Source of the DNA: Spirochaetota bacterium
GTDB lineage: Bacteria; Spirochaetota; UBA4802; JAFGJZ01
Direction of reading: 5' to 3'
Length of the DNA stretch: 14,701 nt
Assembly: GCA_023396665.1 (NCBI GenBank)
Contig: JAEWVL010000082.1
Location: 1-14,701, forward strand
Translations under genes and position numbers: made by a program
The notes under the pieces: generated by a model
Database searches by the model: none
What the model was told of the DNA's origin: nothing
What the model saw: only the letters and a program-made list of their open reading frames with translations
Part shown: positions 1-6,646 of the stretch, piece by piece
Numbering within the stretch: the first letter of the stretch is position 1
Layout of the letters: each line of letters begins with the position of its first letter

Positions 1-1
1 G

Positions 2-1138
2 CTGTACCTTCGTCATTCCACCCGTCTTGGTTCGTGCTATCGTGAATACCGGGGCGTCGTTGAGTTCGCTTTTTTTGACGATCAGGATCGCGCCGTTCGA
101 AGGCAAATCGAAGGTGCGGATCTTGACAGTTTTTCCGTTCTGACCAAGGGCGTTTCAGACCAGGAATGTGAAAGTGCCGATCTGTATGCGAAAGACAAAC
201 ATCAGGCTTATTATCGCGATGAAGTTATTGTGACATCGAATCTCGCGGGTTTCAGGGATATCGGAACAGGTTATGCCCGTGATAATCTGAACGTCTATTA
301 CCGGGGGGCTCTTGTAGAGGGTGCCGATGCCCAGTCTTTCGTACGTCTTTCACATGGCTATGCGAAAGACCGCAATCTCCTGTTTTTTGAAGGAGCCTCA
401 TGTGATCAGCCGGCAGATATCAAAACGTTCCGCATGATTGACGAGTTTGCCGCCGGAGACGCCGAACAGGTCTACGTGATTGCCAAGGGTGTATTGACCC
501 ATATAAAGGGAGCTCAGCCGGATAGTTTTACACTCATATCGTCTTCGGATCCGCAGGCACGACTTTACCGGGATGATGTAAACGCTTTTCTGGTCGACAT
601 GGTTTTTGAAGATCTGGAGCGTCGGTTTCAGATCGAGCAGCCTGTCTGGTACCGTATAAAAAATGCCGATCCGAAAACCCTGCGTATGATCGGCGGGCAC
701 TATTATACCGCCGATGCGAACCGTGTCTTTTACAAAGGAATGCAGATAGAGGGTGCCGACCCGGCCGGCTTTATGGTCCTTATGCGTCCCTATGCCAGAG
801 ACAGGAAATCTGTGTTTTATGAAAACCGGATCGTAAGCGGGGCTCAGGCGGCAACGTTTAAACCGTTTAAACTTGATGAAGCATACAGCGTCTCGGCAAC
901 AGATTCGAAGTATGTTTACTACGGCTCTGAGGTGTCAACAGCTGTGCCGGTCAAATATCAGCAGATCGATGAGTTTTATGCGAAAGACCTGGCCGGAGTA
1001 TATTATCGCACAGAAAGAGTGCAGGGTGCAGACGCGCAAACGTTTGAAGTGATTGACGCTTCCACATACGATGCCCGTGATGCTTTCACGTTCTATGAAA
1101 AAGGACACGCTCTCGGTGCATCAAATGACGAGGAATGA
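2..1138 (+). CDS. DKNYY-repeat protein, 5' end outside the window
   Basis: The reading frame is open from base 2 with no stop, so the gene begins upstream of the window and about 378 C-terminal residues are visible. A GTG at 230 is the first usable internal start, but repeat units are already present before it (for example RRQIEGADLDSF and YAKDKHQAYYRDEV, upstream of the GTG), so it is not the true start. The protein is built of roughly 25-45-residue units of the form YA(K/R)D-x-x-x-V(Y/F)Y-x-G-x-x-(I/V)-x-GAD-x-x-(S/T)F, which is the hallmark of the DKNYY family. Units can be seen around nucleotides 90-150, 180-340, 355-430, 700-770, 790-860 and 970-1050; the one around 450-650 is degenerate. 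DKNYY proteins are usually exported or surface proteins of unknown function. The N-terminal localisation signal is not visible. A hairpin terminator directly follows the stop. Confidence 0.85.
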   Translation: MYLRHSTRLGSCYREYRGVVEFAFFDDQDRAVRRQIEGADLDSFSVLTKGVSDQECESADLYAKDKHQAYYRDEVIVTSNLAGFRDIGTGYARDNLNVYYRGALVEGADAQSFVRLSHGYAKDRNLLFFEGASCDQPADIKTFRMIDEFAAGDAEQVYVIAKGVLTHIKGAQPDSFTLISSSDPQARLYRDDVNAFLVDMVFEDLERRFQIEQPVWYRIKNADPKTLRMIGGHYYTADANRVFYKGMQIEGADPAGFMVLMRPYARDRKSVFYENRIVSGAQAATFKPFKLDEAYSVSATDSKYVYYGSEVSTAVPVKYQQIDEFYAKDLAGVYYRTERVQGADAQTFEVIDASTYDARDAFTFYEKGHALGASNDEE

Positions 1139-1171
1139 CAGACCTGTGAACTGTACACAGGTCTGATTCTT
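1139..1171 (+). terminator. Hairpin terminator after the DKNYY gene
   Basis: CAGACCTGTG (1139-1148) pairs perfectly with CACAGGTCTG (1156-1165) around a 7-base loop, starting one base after the TGA stop. It is followed by ATTCTT, which is a weak T tract. The position and the 10-bp perfect stem make it a likely intrinsic terminator, and it separates the DKNYY gene from the next promoter. Confidence 0.7.
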
Positions 1172-1280
1172 CGCCCCTTTGTTTTATGGCTGTCCTTGTG
1201 TTTTCCTTCTAAACTCGTTATAACCCGGCAGAGTTCGTTTCTTGCAGCATCCGCTTATCCCTTTTTTTTTACAATTTGGT

Positions 1281-1309
1281 TTGCCCTTTGCTCGGTAGGT
1301 GCATATACT
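1281..1309 (+). promoter_or_regulatory. Sigma70-type promoter for the MBL-fold gene
   Basis: TTGCCC (1281-1286) and TATACT (1304-1309) are separated by exactly 17 bases and match the consensus boxes at 4/6 and 5/6. The predicted transcript start near 1316 lies just upstream of the GGAGG ribosome-binding site at 1332. This excludes any start codon further upstream. Confidence 0.55.
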
Positions 1310-1331
1310 TTCGCTGTTACTTCGTTACACT

Positions 1332-1336
1332 GGAGG
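1332..1336 (+). promoter_or_regulatory. Ribosome-binding site fixing the TTG start of the MBL gene
   Basis: GGAGG lies 6 bases before TTG at 1343. It selects this TTG over the frame-compatible TTG at 1196. Homology to the MBL fold also begins exactly at 1343 (MKIRLLGIGAVKLEF). Confidence 0.7.
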
Positions 1337-1342
1337 CGGGTT

Positions 1343-2053
1343 TTGAAAATACGCTTACTGGGGATAGGTGCTGTCAAACTTGAGTTTGATACCTTTACCA
1401 TCTATGTTGATGTCTGCAACGATTATACGGATCCCCCCGAACTGAAAGAAGGGGATATGCTGCTGTTTACTCACGATGACAGGGATCATTTCGCCGCTGA
1501 ACTTGTGGGTGAGTGTGCGCTTGAAACAACACGAATTATCGGTCCGCCGACCATTATTCATCCGCTGTGGGCCGAAGGGAAAATCAGGCATGATCAGTTG
1601 ACGGTGCTTTATCCCAAGGAATATCATTTGCCGGAGCTGTATTCGGTTGACGGTCTGACGATTAAGGCCTTCAATACCGATCATTTCCTCGGTTGGCATA
1701 ACGTCCACATCAGTTTTTTGGTGGAATACGAGAATAAACGGGTATATATTTCCGGGGACAGTGTTTACCGAAAGGAAAATCTTGATCAGATCAGAGGGGT
1801 GGATTTATACATTCACAGTCTCCTGAAAGAAGATATAGTAAAGGGGCGAATGAACAAAGAATATGCGAAGCATTATCATATCTGCGAGATAATTGATCTT
1901 GTCAGAGAAATAACGCCGCAAAAGCTGATGATCAATCATCTTGTGCGTTGTGACTGGGCGATTGATCCATCGGTGCTAAAGGCATATCTTCGTGAAAACG
2001 GTATAGACAATGCCATTGTTCCGGTAAGCGATACCGAGATTTTCGATTTATAA
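1343..2053 (+). CDS. Metallo-beta-lactamase-fold hydrolase (UlaG/COG2220-like)
   Basis: This is a 236-aa cytoplasmic protein with the layout of a short UlaG-like metallo-beta-lactamase-fold hydrolase. The N-terminal strand pair is MKIRLLGIGAVKLEF, with an Asp-containing strand at 20-25. The metal motif is at 43-50 (THDDRDHF), further candidate ligands are the His residues at 114 and 119, ISGDS carries Asp139, and MINHLV carries His199. The usual motif is HxHxDH. Here it reads H44-x-D46-x-D48-H49, so the second His is Asp. The substrate cannot be deduced; family members include lactonases, phosphodiesterases and other hydrolases. The frame stays open upstream to 1196, but a promoter (1281-1309) and GGAGG (1332) lie inside that extension, so I use TTG 1343. 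The CAP lipoprotein follows after 115 bases with no terminator between, so co-transcription is possible. The fold is confident; the function is unknown. Confidence 0.8.
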   Translation: MKIRLLGIGAVKLEFDTFTIYVDVCNDYTDPPELKEGDMLLFTHDDRDHFAAELVGECALETTRIIGPPTIIHPLWAEGKIRHDQLTVLYPKEYHLPELYSVDGLTIKAFNTDHFLGWHNVHISFLVEYENKRVYISGDSVYRKENLDQIRGVDLYIHSLLKEDIVKGRMNKEYAKHYHICEIIDLVREITPQKLMINHLVRCDWAIDPSVLKAYLRENGIDNAIVPVSDTEIFDL

Positions 2054-2168
2054 AGAACCTCAAACAAGACCACTCGTAATAATTTTACCTCGTTTAGTAT
2101 TGGAATTATTCGGGGTTCGAATTGTTGAGATTTTTTTAGAGATTCACAATAACACAGTGGAGAATTAC

Positions 2169-3245
2169 ATGAAAAAGTGGGCAATACTTATTCTGGCGCT
2201 TCTGTTGTTGTTATCCTGCGAGCCATCAGATGGCGGCTCGGATGATGGCGGCGGCGGCAGCGGAGACGAGAGCACGACCGGTTATTATACAGTGGATGAT
2301 TTTGATCCCCTTGTCGGCTTAACGGAAGAACAGGTTCGTGAACACTACGAAAAAAATTACTCAAATACTGCAACAAGCGCTTCTGCCGTGAACGGATATG
2401 ACAAGGAGAACCTTGTGAAGGGTACCTTGACTGATGACGCAATAATGGATTTTGTGCGCCGTACAAATTTCTTCCGTTCTTTTCACCAGTTGCCGCCGAT
2501 CAATATGCCTGAAGATTCGATTAATGACAAATGTCAGGAAGCGGCTCTGAGTATGATCATTCAAAATGATATTTCACATACGCCGATAGCCGAGGGCTTT
2601 ACCTACGCGACCCCAACGGCTGATGATGCGGCATCGAGCAGCAATCTTGCCATTTCCTGGTCCTCTTCGCCTGACTATGCCTACACAACCTTGCTGGATA
2701 ATCTTGTAATGGACACCGGCGTTGATTCGACGGGACACAGAAAATGGTTTTTGTATCCAGGTCAAAAAGGTGCGGGATACGGCTATCTCTACAGGGATGA
2801 TGCACCGGGCTCTTATCCGTATGCGGATACACTGGTGCAGTGGGTTATGGAATATGAGGATGTATCCTCGACATGGGACAAGCCGGTTCTCTACCCGGCT
2901 GCTGGAGCCTTTCCGATCGAGTTTACAGTCGATGATTTTAATCGCCTTGTGGATTTTACCCTCTACTGGTATAAGGCCAGTTTCGATGCTTGTACGGTAA
3001 GCATAAAAAACGGAGCAAGTACCATTACTTCGACGATCAAAGACGGCGAGGCCTTTTCTTCGGGATCAATGCCCCCGGCCGGGCTTATTTTTACTCCGGG
3101 TTCAAAGCCTGCGGCTGGCGATGAATGGACGGTTACGATAAACGGAATCAGCGGAAAGGATACTTCATCACTGAGTTATACCATCAAGTTTATCGAACTT
3201 GGAGTCCGTTCGCGGTCCCTGCGCCATGCAAAAGTGAAAAAGTAG
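2169..3245 (+). CDS. CAP/SCP-domain lipoprotein
   Basis: This is a 358-aa exported lipoprotein. Residues 1-17 form a lipoprotein signal (MKK, a hydrophobic stretch, then LLLSC with Cys17 as the lipidated residue). A Gly/Asp/Ser-rich linker follows to about residue 38. A CAP (SCP/PR-1-like) domain spans about 88-225: a helix rich in Arg and Phe (DFVRRTNFFR), ISHTP with His137, SNLA at 158-161, STGHRKW with His190, and GAGYGY. The two His residues fit the CAP cavity, but the position usually held by Glu in the GEN(L/I)A motif is Ser here. Residues 226-345 look like a beta-rich Ig-like tail. CAP domains in bacteria are extracellular and mostly of unknown activity. The start is ATG 2169, with GTGGAG at 2157-2162 spaced 6 bases; the upstream extension of the frame lacks a signal-peptide-like start. 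A strong terminator follows. Confidence 0.85.
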   Translation: MKKWAILILALLLLLSCEPSDGGSDDGGGGSGDESTTGYYTVDDFDPLVGLTEEQVREHYEKNYSNTATSASAVNGYDKENLVKGTLTDDAIMDFVRRTNFFRSFHQLPPINMPEDSINDKCQEAALSMIIQNDISHTPIAEGFTYATPTADDAASSSNLAISWSSSPDYAYTTLLDNLVMDTGVDSTGHRKWFLYPGQKGAGYGYLYRDDAPGSYPYADTLVQWVMEYEDVSSTWDKPVLYPAAGAFPIEFTVDDFNRLVDFTLYWYKASFDACTVSIKNGASTITSTIKDGEAFSSGSMPPAGLIFTPGSKPAAGDEWTVTINGISGKDTSSLSYTIKFIELGVRSRSLRHAKVKK

Positions 3246-3253
3246 CAGAACTG

Positions 3254-3290
3254 AAGCATCGGATTGATTACGGCAATCCGATGCTTTTTT
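3254..3290 (+). terminator. Strong intrinsic terminator after the CAP lipoprotein
   Basis: AAGCATCGGATT (3254-3265) pairs perfectly with AATCCGATGCTT (3275-3286) around a 9-base loop, and the T run continues to 3290. The 12-bp stem plus T tract, starting 9 bases after the stop, is a textbook Rho-independent terminator. The opposite strand has no T tract beyond the stem, so it serves mainly the + strand gene. Confidence 0.9.
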
Positions 3291-3360
3291 CAAAATTTCG
3301 GCAGCACTGCATTTTCCGTATATGGCTTAACATATCCGTATGTACCGAGTCGCTTTTCGA

Positions 3361-5982
3361 TCAGCGGCTTAACTCTCCGCTGAAATATACCGGGTAAGAG
3401 ATCATCGGTAATTGAATTTGTATCGGAACAGCGGGGAGTGCGGGTATCTGCCTCTGAGGCAGTATTTCCAGTTTTTTCCCGTCCCATTGTATGCGCACTG
3501 CGAGACCTTCTTGCGGCACGAAGTTCTTTATATACGATTCGTAGATGTATCGATCGTCCTCGCCGTTTCCGGCTGAAGTCAGATGAATTTTTCCGTTGAA
3601 TTGCCACGGTTTATCGCTGGAGAACTCGCCCTTTTGTTCAAAAATGGTTTTCGCCGCATTTTCGAGCTCTACGAGAAAAACGAATTCTCCGCGCTCGCCT
3701 ATTTCAAGCGTCCATCCGGGAAATTCGCGGGTTAGCGGATCTGCGCTGAGCCGTCCCCTGTACGAGGGAGAGTGTTCGGTTTGAAAGATGCCGTCAATTG
3801 TCAAGGGAAGACCGGCGACTCCCCAGTAGCCGGAGAAGTTCTCCGCGTAGTAGGGTGGGAGTTTTGCGCTTGCGGCACCGGAAGCGAGTGCGTTTTGAAT
3901 GCCGCTGTAAGCCTTAATCCGCAATTCAAGTAACTCGAGAAGTTTCTGGTCAAGCCAGATGCGAGTACCGGAAACGAGTTGAACGGTTTCGGTTTGTGTT
4001 TCGAGAATGGAATTTCCAAAACGGGTAAGAGTATATATTTTCGGAAAATCGATACGATACAGTAAGGTGGCATGGGTGAGTACGCTGAATGCCGAATAGA
4101 CGTTTTTCGAGCGTTGCGCCGTCTTTATCGATCTGTTATAGTCTGCAATCCGGTTGTTTATTTCCCTTCTGAGCAGTTTATTCGCATTGATTTTCTGTTT
4201 AATTTGCGCGTAATCTTTTTTTGTAAAGGTCTTTGCCTCATCGAACTTCAGTGCCTGAGAATGAAAACGCTCAAACTCGGAGAGTTCGTCGATTGTCGTC
4301 ATTCGGTGAACAGAAGGCAAGAGGCGGGCATTGCCGTCTGCGGTGAGAAAAAGTGTATAACCGTGTTGTGATTTGCTTCTGCTTTCAATCATAAGATAGT
4401 CCTTCCCCGCTTCCATGATAAAACGGAAAAGCTGCCGGTCCTCCCGGCGTAGAATGGGTTCAAATTTTTTTCTGAATGCGGGAGAAGCGTCGGCAAAGGC
4501 GTTATCGGGTACTTCAATAGTCACGAAGAAATTCTTCGGAGTGCCGTCGCGACCGGGCTGCTTGCGCTGCATATAGGTCCATACTTCCACCGGGTGAAGA
4601 AGCAGACGTATCTTTTCACCTCTGTAGTTGATTTTTATTGAACAGGAGCCTTCGAGTATATTGAAATCGGGAATTTCGAATTCCCAATCGGGTACCGCAA
4701 TGCGGTCTTTCCAGAGATAACCCTTAAATGAACGATCGAGAGAATTGCCCCGCGGTTTTTCTCTGGCGGCAATTTTGTCATTATCTATGAAATCATCCTC
4801 CCGTAAATCAAGTGGAGCCGGAACGAAATGCCATTGTTTCCCGAAGATTGGTTTTGACCAATACCCGGTTTCTGCATCGTCATTTAATCCGGCGACGCGC
4901 AGTTCACGGGCGGCGTTGCCCTTGCCGTTTTGCAAAATGCATATGCGGCGGGTAATGGCAGCTTTTCCCGACAGAGGAATGGGTGATTGCGCGTACCAGT
5001 TTTCCGAGGGAAGTCCCCATGGCGAGTAGTTAGAGCGATACTCTGTTCCGCTGAATTCCGATTTGTAAGGAATATAGGTGTACTTGAAAAACATCGGATC
5101 ACAGCCGAGGGTATCGAAATCGGCGAGACGTGTGAACATCTCACCCCCTTCACCGATGAGAAATATTGTTGAGGCTGATGCGGATAATCCGCATGCGATG
5201 AAACGTCCCCTGTCGGGACCGAGAATGTTTCTGCTGAAGTCACTGGGAAGTCCCGTGTCTCCGAAAACAATCTCCTGTCCGTCATCGAGAAGCAGGTAGG
5301 TCGTTGCGATTTCCATTGTTCCATAGTGGTGCTGATTGCCGAAGATATCCTCATAGTACATAGTGTGAGCGTTGCGCTTTCCGAGCGCCCAGGCGATATT
5401 GTGTGATGTGCGTTCGTCGAAAAGAAGCTGCCGCTCGCTCGGCCACCCCTGTACGTCATGCCAGGTCTTGTTGGTCCGCGAAAATATCCAATCGAAGCAG
5501 TAGCGGTAAAAACGGCCGTCAGCGGAGAGTGCGACAAGTTCGTCCGCGTCGGCGGAAATTTCACTTATGTGTTCGGCTTTGATAAAGCCGCGCTTTCGCT
5601 TGTTGTGCGGAAGCCCGGTTTTGTCAAAAAGTGTCCATTCTTCCGGTCCCTTTTGTCCCTCAATCGCTTTATACCATATGAGCCCTTCGTGAACCAGGTA
5701 ATAGTGATACGAATTGAAGCTTTGTGTTCGCGTTTTAATATGTATTTTATCGGGAAAGGCGCCGTTGATATCTTCAAAGGTCTCAAATGGGCTATAGACG
5801 GGTTTAGTCTGTTTGCCTGATGGCGATGTAAGCGAAGCGGTCTCGCCGTAAAGACTGAAAGAAAAGGTAGCACTGCCCATGGCAAGCAGCGTTATACATG
5901 AGTATTGTAAAAGACGTGAGAGAATCGTTTTTGTTTGTTTCACAGAATCTAGCCTAAAGAAGATTATCGGTGTAAGTTTCAT
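3361..5982 (-). CDS. Large exported protein of unknown function, propeller-like N-terminal half
   Basis: This protein is 873 aa from ATG 5982, or 860 aa from GTG 5943. I do not recognise the family. A Sec-type signal region covers about residues 14-45: basic KQTKTILSR, then a hydrophobic segment ending near SFSLYGETA. Residues about 50-400 are rich in Trp, Tyr and Gly, with repeated short blocks (EGLIWYKAI, DELVALSADGRFYRY, STIFLIGEGGEMF). These suggest a beta-propeller or tachylectin-like repeat fold (inference). Residues about 560-710 look helical and charged. The last about 150 residues are beta-rich again and Pro-rich near the end. ATG 5982 has no Shine-Dalgarno sequence. A well-placed GGAG instead serves an out-of-frame ATG at 5995, and GTG 5943 gives a more typical signal peptide, so GTG 5943 may be the true start. 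The gene is monocistronic and divergent from the marR unit. Confidence 0.8.
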   Translation of the reverse strand: MKLTPIIFFRLDSVKQTKTILSRLLQYSCITLLAMGSATFSFSLYGETASLTSPSGKQTKPVYSPFETFEDINGAFPDKIHIKTRTQSFNSYHYYLVHEGLIWYKAIEGQKGPEEWTLFDKTGLPHNKRKRGFIKAEHISEISADADELVALSADGRFYRYCFDWIFSRTNKTWHDVQGWPSERQLLFDERTSHNIAWALGKRNAHTMYYEDIFGNQHHYGTMEIATTYLLLDDGQEIVFGDTGLPSDFSRNILGPDRGRFIACGLSASASTIFLIGEGGEMFTRLADFDTLGCDPMFFKYTYIPYKSEFSGTEYRSNYSPWGLPSENWYAQSPIPLSGKAAITRRICILQNGKGNAARELRVAGLNDDAETGYWSKPIFGKQWHFVPAPLDLREDDFIDNDKIAAREKPRGNSLDRSFKGYLWKDRIAVPDWEFEIPDFNILEGSCSIKINYRGEKIRLLLHPVEVWTYMQRKQPGRDGTPKNFFVTIEVPDNAFADASPAFRKKFEPILRREDRQLFRFIMEAGKDYLMIESRSKSQHGYTLFLTADGNARLLPSVHRMTTIDELSEFERFHSQALKFDEAKTFTKKDYAQIKQKINANKLLRREINNRIADYNRSIKTAQRSKNVYSAFSVLTHATLLYRIDFPKIYTLTRFGNSILETQTETVQLVSGTRIWLDQKLLELLELRIKAYSGIQNALASGAASAKLPPYYAENFSGYWGVAGLPLTIDGIFQTEHSPSYRGRLSADPLTREFPGWTLEIGERGEFVFLVELENAAKTIFEQKGEFSSDKPWQFNGKIHLTSAGNGEDDRYIYESYIKNFVPQEGLAVRIQWDGKKLEILPQRQIPALPAVPIQIQLPMISYPVYFSGELSR

Positions 5983-5995
5983 TATGGTTTTTCAT
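5954..5995 (-). CDS. Possible 13-codon leader ORF upstream of the large exported protein
   Basis: ATG at 5995 has the best ribosome-binding site in this leader: GGAG at 6005-6002 with a 6-base spacer. It opens a 13-codon frame (MKNHNETYTDNLL) that ends in TAG at 5956-5954. That stop lies 10 bases before the GTG at 5943 of the large gene, an arrangement that allows translational coupling. There is no coding statistic to lean on at this length, so it may be only a spurious start. Confidence 0.3.
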   Translation of the reverse strand: MKNHNETYTDNLL

Positions 5996-6035
5996 TGGGA
6001 ACTCCGAATAATTATTACCGGAAAGAATTTCCTTC

Positions 6036-6064
6036 ATTATGTATTGGAATTACCCGGATTACAA
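6036..6064 (-). promoter_or_regulatory. Candidate promoter for the large exported protein
   Basis: On the - strand, TTGTAA (6064-6059) and CATAAT (6041-6036) are spaced 17 bases apart, matching consensus at 4/6 and 5/6. The predicted transcript start is near 6029. That leaves a leader of about 30-85 bases depending on which start codon is used. Confidence 0.45.
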
Positions 6065-6191
6065 GCTGTTACTAATAGTTTTCGCATCATCATAGTTAAA
6101 GTATTTTTTATGCTGAAAGCGTTACATTTTTTTCAATGCAAATGCTCGGGGTGCATTCAGTTGCAGTCTGGACATATAAGTGTGTTAATAA

Positions 6192-6238
6192 CAAATATAT
6201 TTAATAAAAATATTTGACAATAGCAAATATAATGCTAT
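6192..6238. promoter_or_regulatory. Overlapping inverted repeats, probable MarR operator
   Basis: Three inverted repeats interlock here. CAAATAT (6192-6198) pairs with ATATTTG (6210-6216) across 11 bases. TATTTG (6211-6216) pairs with CAAATA (6224-6229) across 7 bases. ATAGCA (6220-6225) pairs with TGCTAT (6233-6238) across 7 bases. The last two are 19-bp units, the usual size of a MarR-dimer site, and they cover the -35 box and spacer of the marR promoter. Autorepression by the adjacent regulator is the natural reading. The region is AT-rich, so some palindromicity is expected by chance. Confidence 0.55.
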
Positions 6239-6241
6239 ATT
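6214..6241 (+). promoter_or_regulatory. Promoter of the marR / sulfur-transferase unit
   Basis: A perfect TTGACA (6214-6219) is followed after 16 bases by TATATT (6236-6241). The transcript start near 6248 gives a leader of about 27 bases before ATG 6275 and argues against ATG 6251. A second TTGACA occurs at 6240-6245 but has no -10 box at proper distance. Confidence 0.7.
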
Positions 6242-6274
6242 GACATTCAAATGATTTTCAACTGGATAGGTATA

Positions 6275-6646
6275 ATGAAAAAAACTCACTCACTCATGTG
6301 TGTACTGAAAGACGTATATCGTGAAATCTACCGTTTTGAAAACGATCTTCGCGAAATAAGTGATTTATCGGTAAACGAAGCGATGATTCTGTGTTCATTG
6401 CGCGAGAAAAACTCCACATCCGGAGATCTTGCGGCTGAACTGTCTTTGTCTCCCGGCAGAATGTCCCGCATTCTTGATTCTCTTGAACATAAGACCTATA
6501 TCGTTCGCTCTTTTGGATTAAATGATCGGCGTGTCATCAATGTTGCGATTACGGAGAAGGGTGAGGATTGCATGGAGAAACTCAGGGCTTCGGAACTTCG
6601 TGAGCCGGAATTTGTGAAATATATCAAAAAGGAGGAAACTCTATGA
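6275..6646 (+). CDS. MarR-family transcriptional regulator, short form
   Basis: This is a 123-aa winged-helix regulator. The order fits MarR: N-terminal dimer helix (residues 5-28), helix-turn-helix around 31-72 (LSVNEAMILCSLRE then SGDLAAELSLSPGRMSRILD), and a wing at 76-95 with the family motif NDRRVINVAITEKG. It is shorter than the usual roughly 140-150 aa, and the loss is in the C-terminal dimerisation helix. Cysteines at 9, 40 and 99 could allow thiol sensing; this is inferred from the sulfur-handling partner and is not a known fixed pattern. ATG 6275 has GGATAGG at 6264-6270 and suits the mapped promoter; the in-frame ATG at 6251 lies almost on the predicted transcript start. The stop overlaps the next start as ATGA, so translation is probably coupled. 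Confidence 0.88.
   Translation: MKKTHSLMCVLKDVYREIYRFENDLREISDLSVNEAMILCSLREKNSTSGDLAAELSLSPGRMSRILDSLEHKTYIVRSFGLNDRRVINVAITEKGEDCMEKLRASELREPEFVKYIKKEETL

Noticed and set aside
230..232. GTG as start of the DKNYY gene
   Set aside because: The frame is open to the window edge and repeat units continue upstream, so this is an internal codon.
2098..2119. Similarity of the leader of the CAP gene to the leader of the 873-aa gene (shared TATTGGAATTA and TTATTCGG blocks)
   Set aside because: The matches are short, lie in different arrangements and on different strands, and are within what chance gives in AT-rich leaders.
2125..2153. TTGAGA-N17-AATAAC as a promoter for the CAP lipoprotein
   Set aside because: Its transcript would start at about 2160, on top of the ribosome-binding site at 2157-2162, so it could not serve this gene well.
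3301..3345. Terminator for the 873-aa gene
   Set aside because: Only an imperfect CGTATATG / CATATCCG pairing is present, with no T tract on the - strand.
4884..5564. Long alternative - strand frame of 226 codons inside the large exported protein gene
   Set aside because: It lies wholly inside a larger, coherent protein in another frame on the same strand, has Ser/Arg/Thr-rich low-information composition and no domain.
6135..6157. AATGCA / TGCATT inverted repeat upstream of marR
   Set aside because: It is a 6-bp repeat with an 11-base spacer, about 60 bases upstream of the -35 box, unrelated in sequence to the operator repeats; too weak to call.
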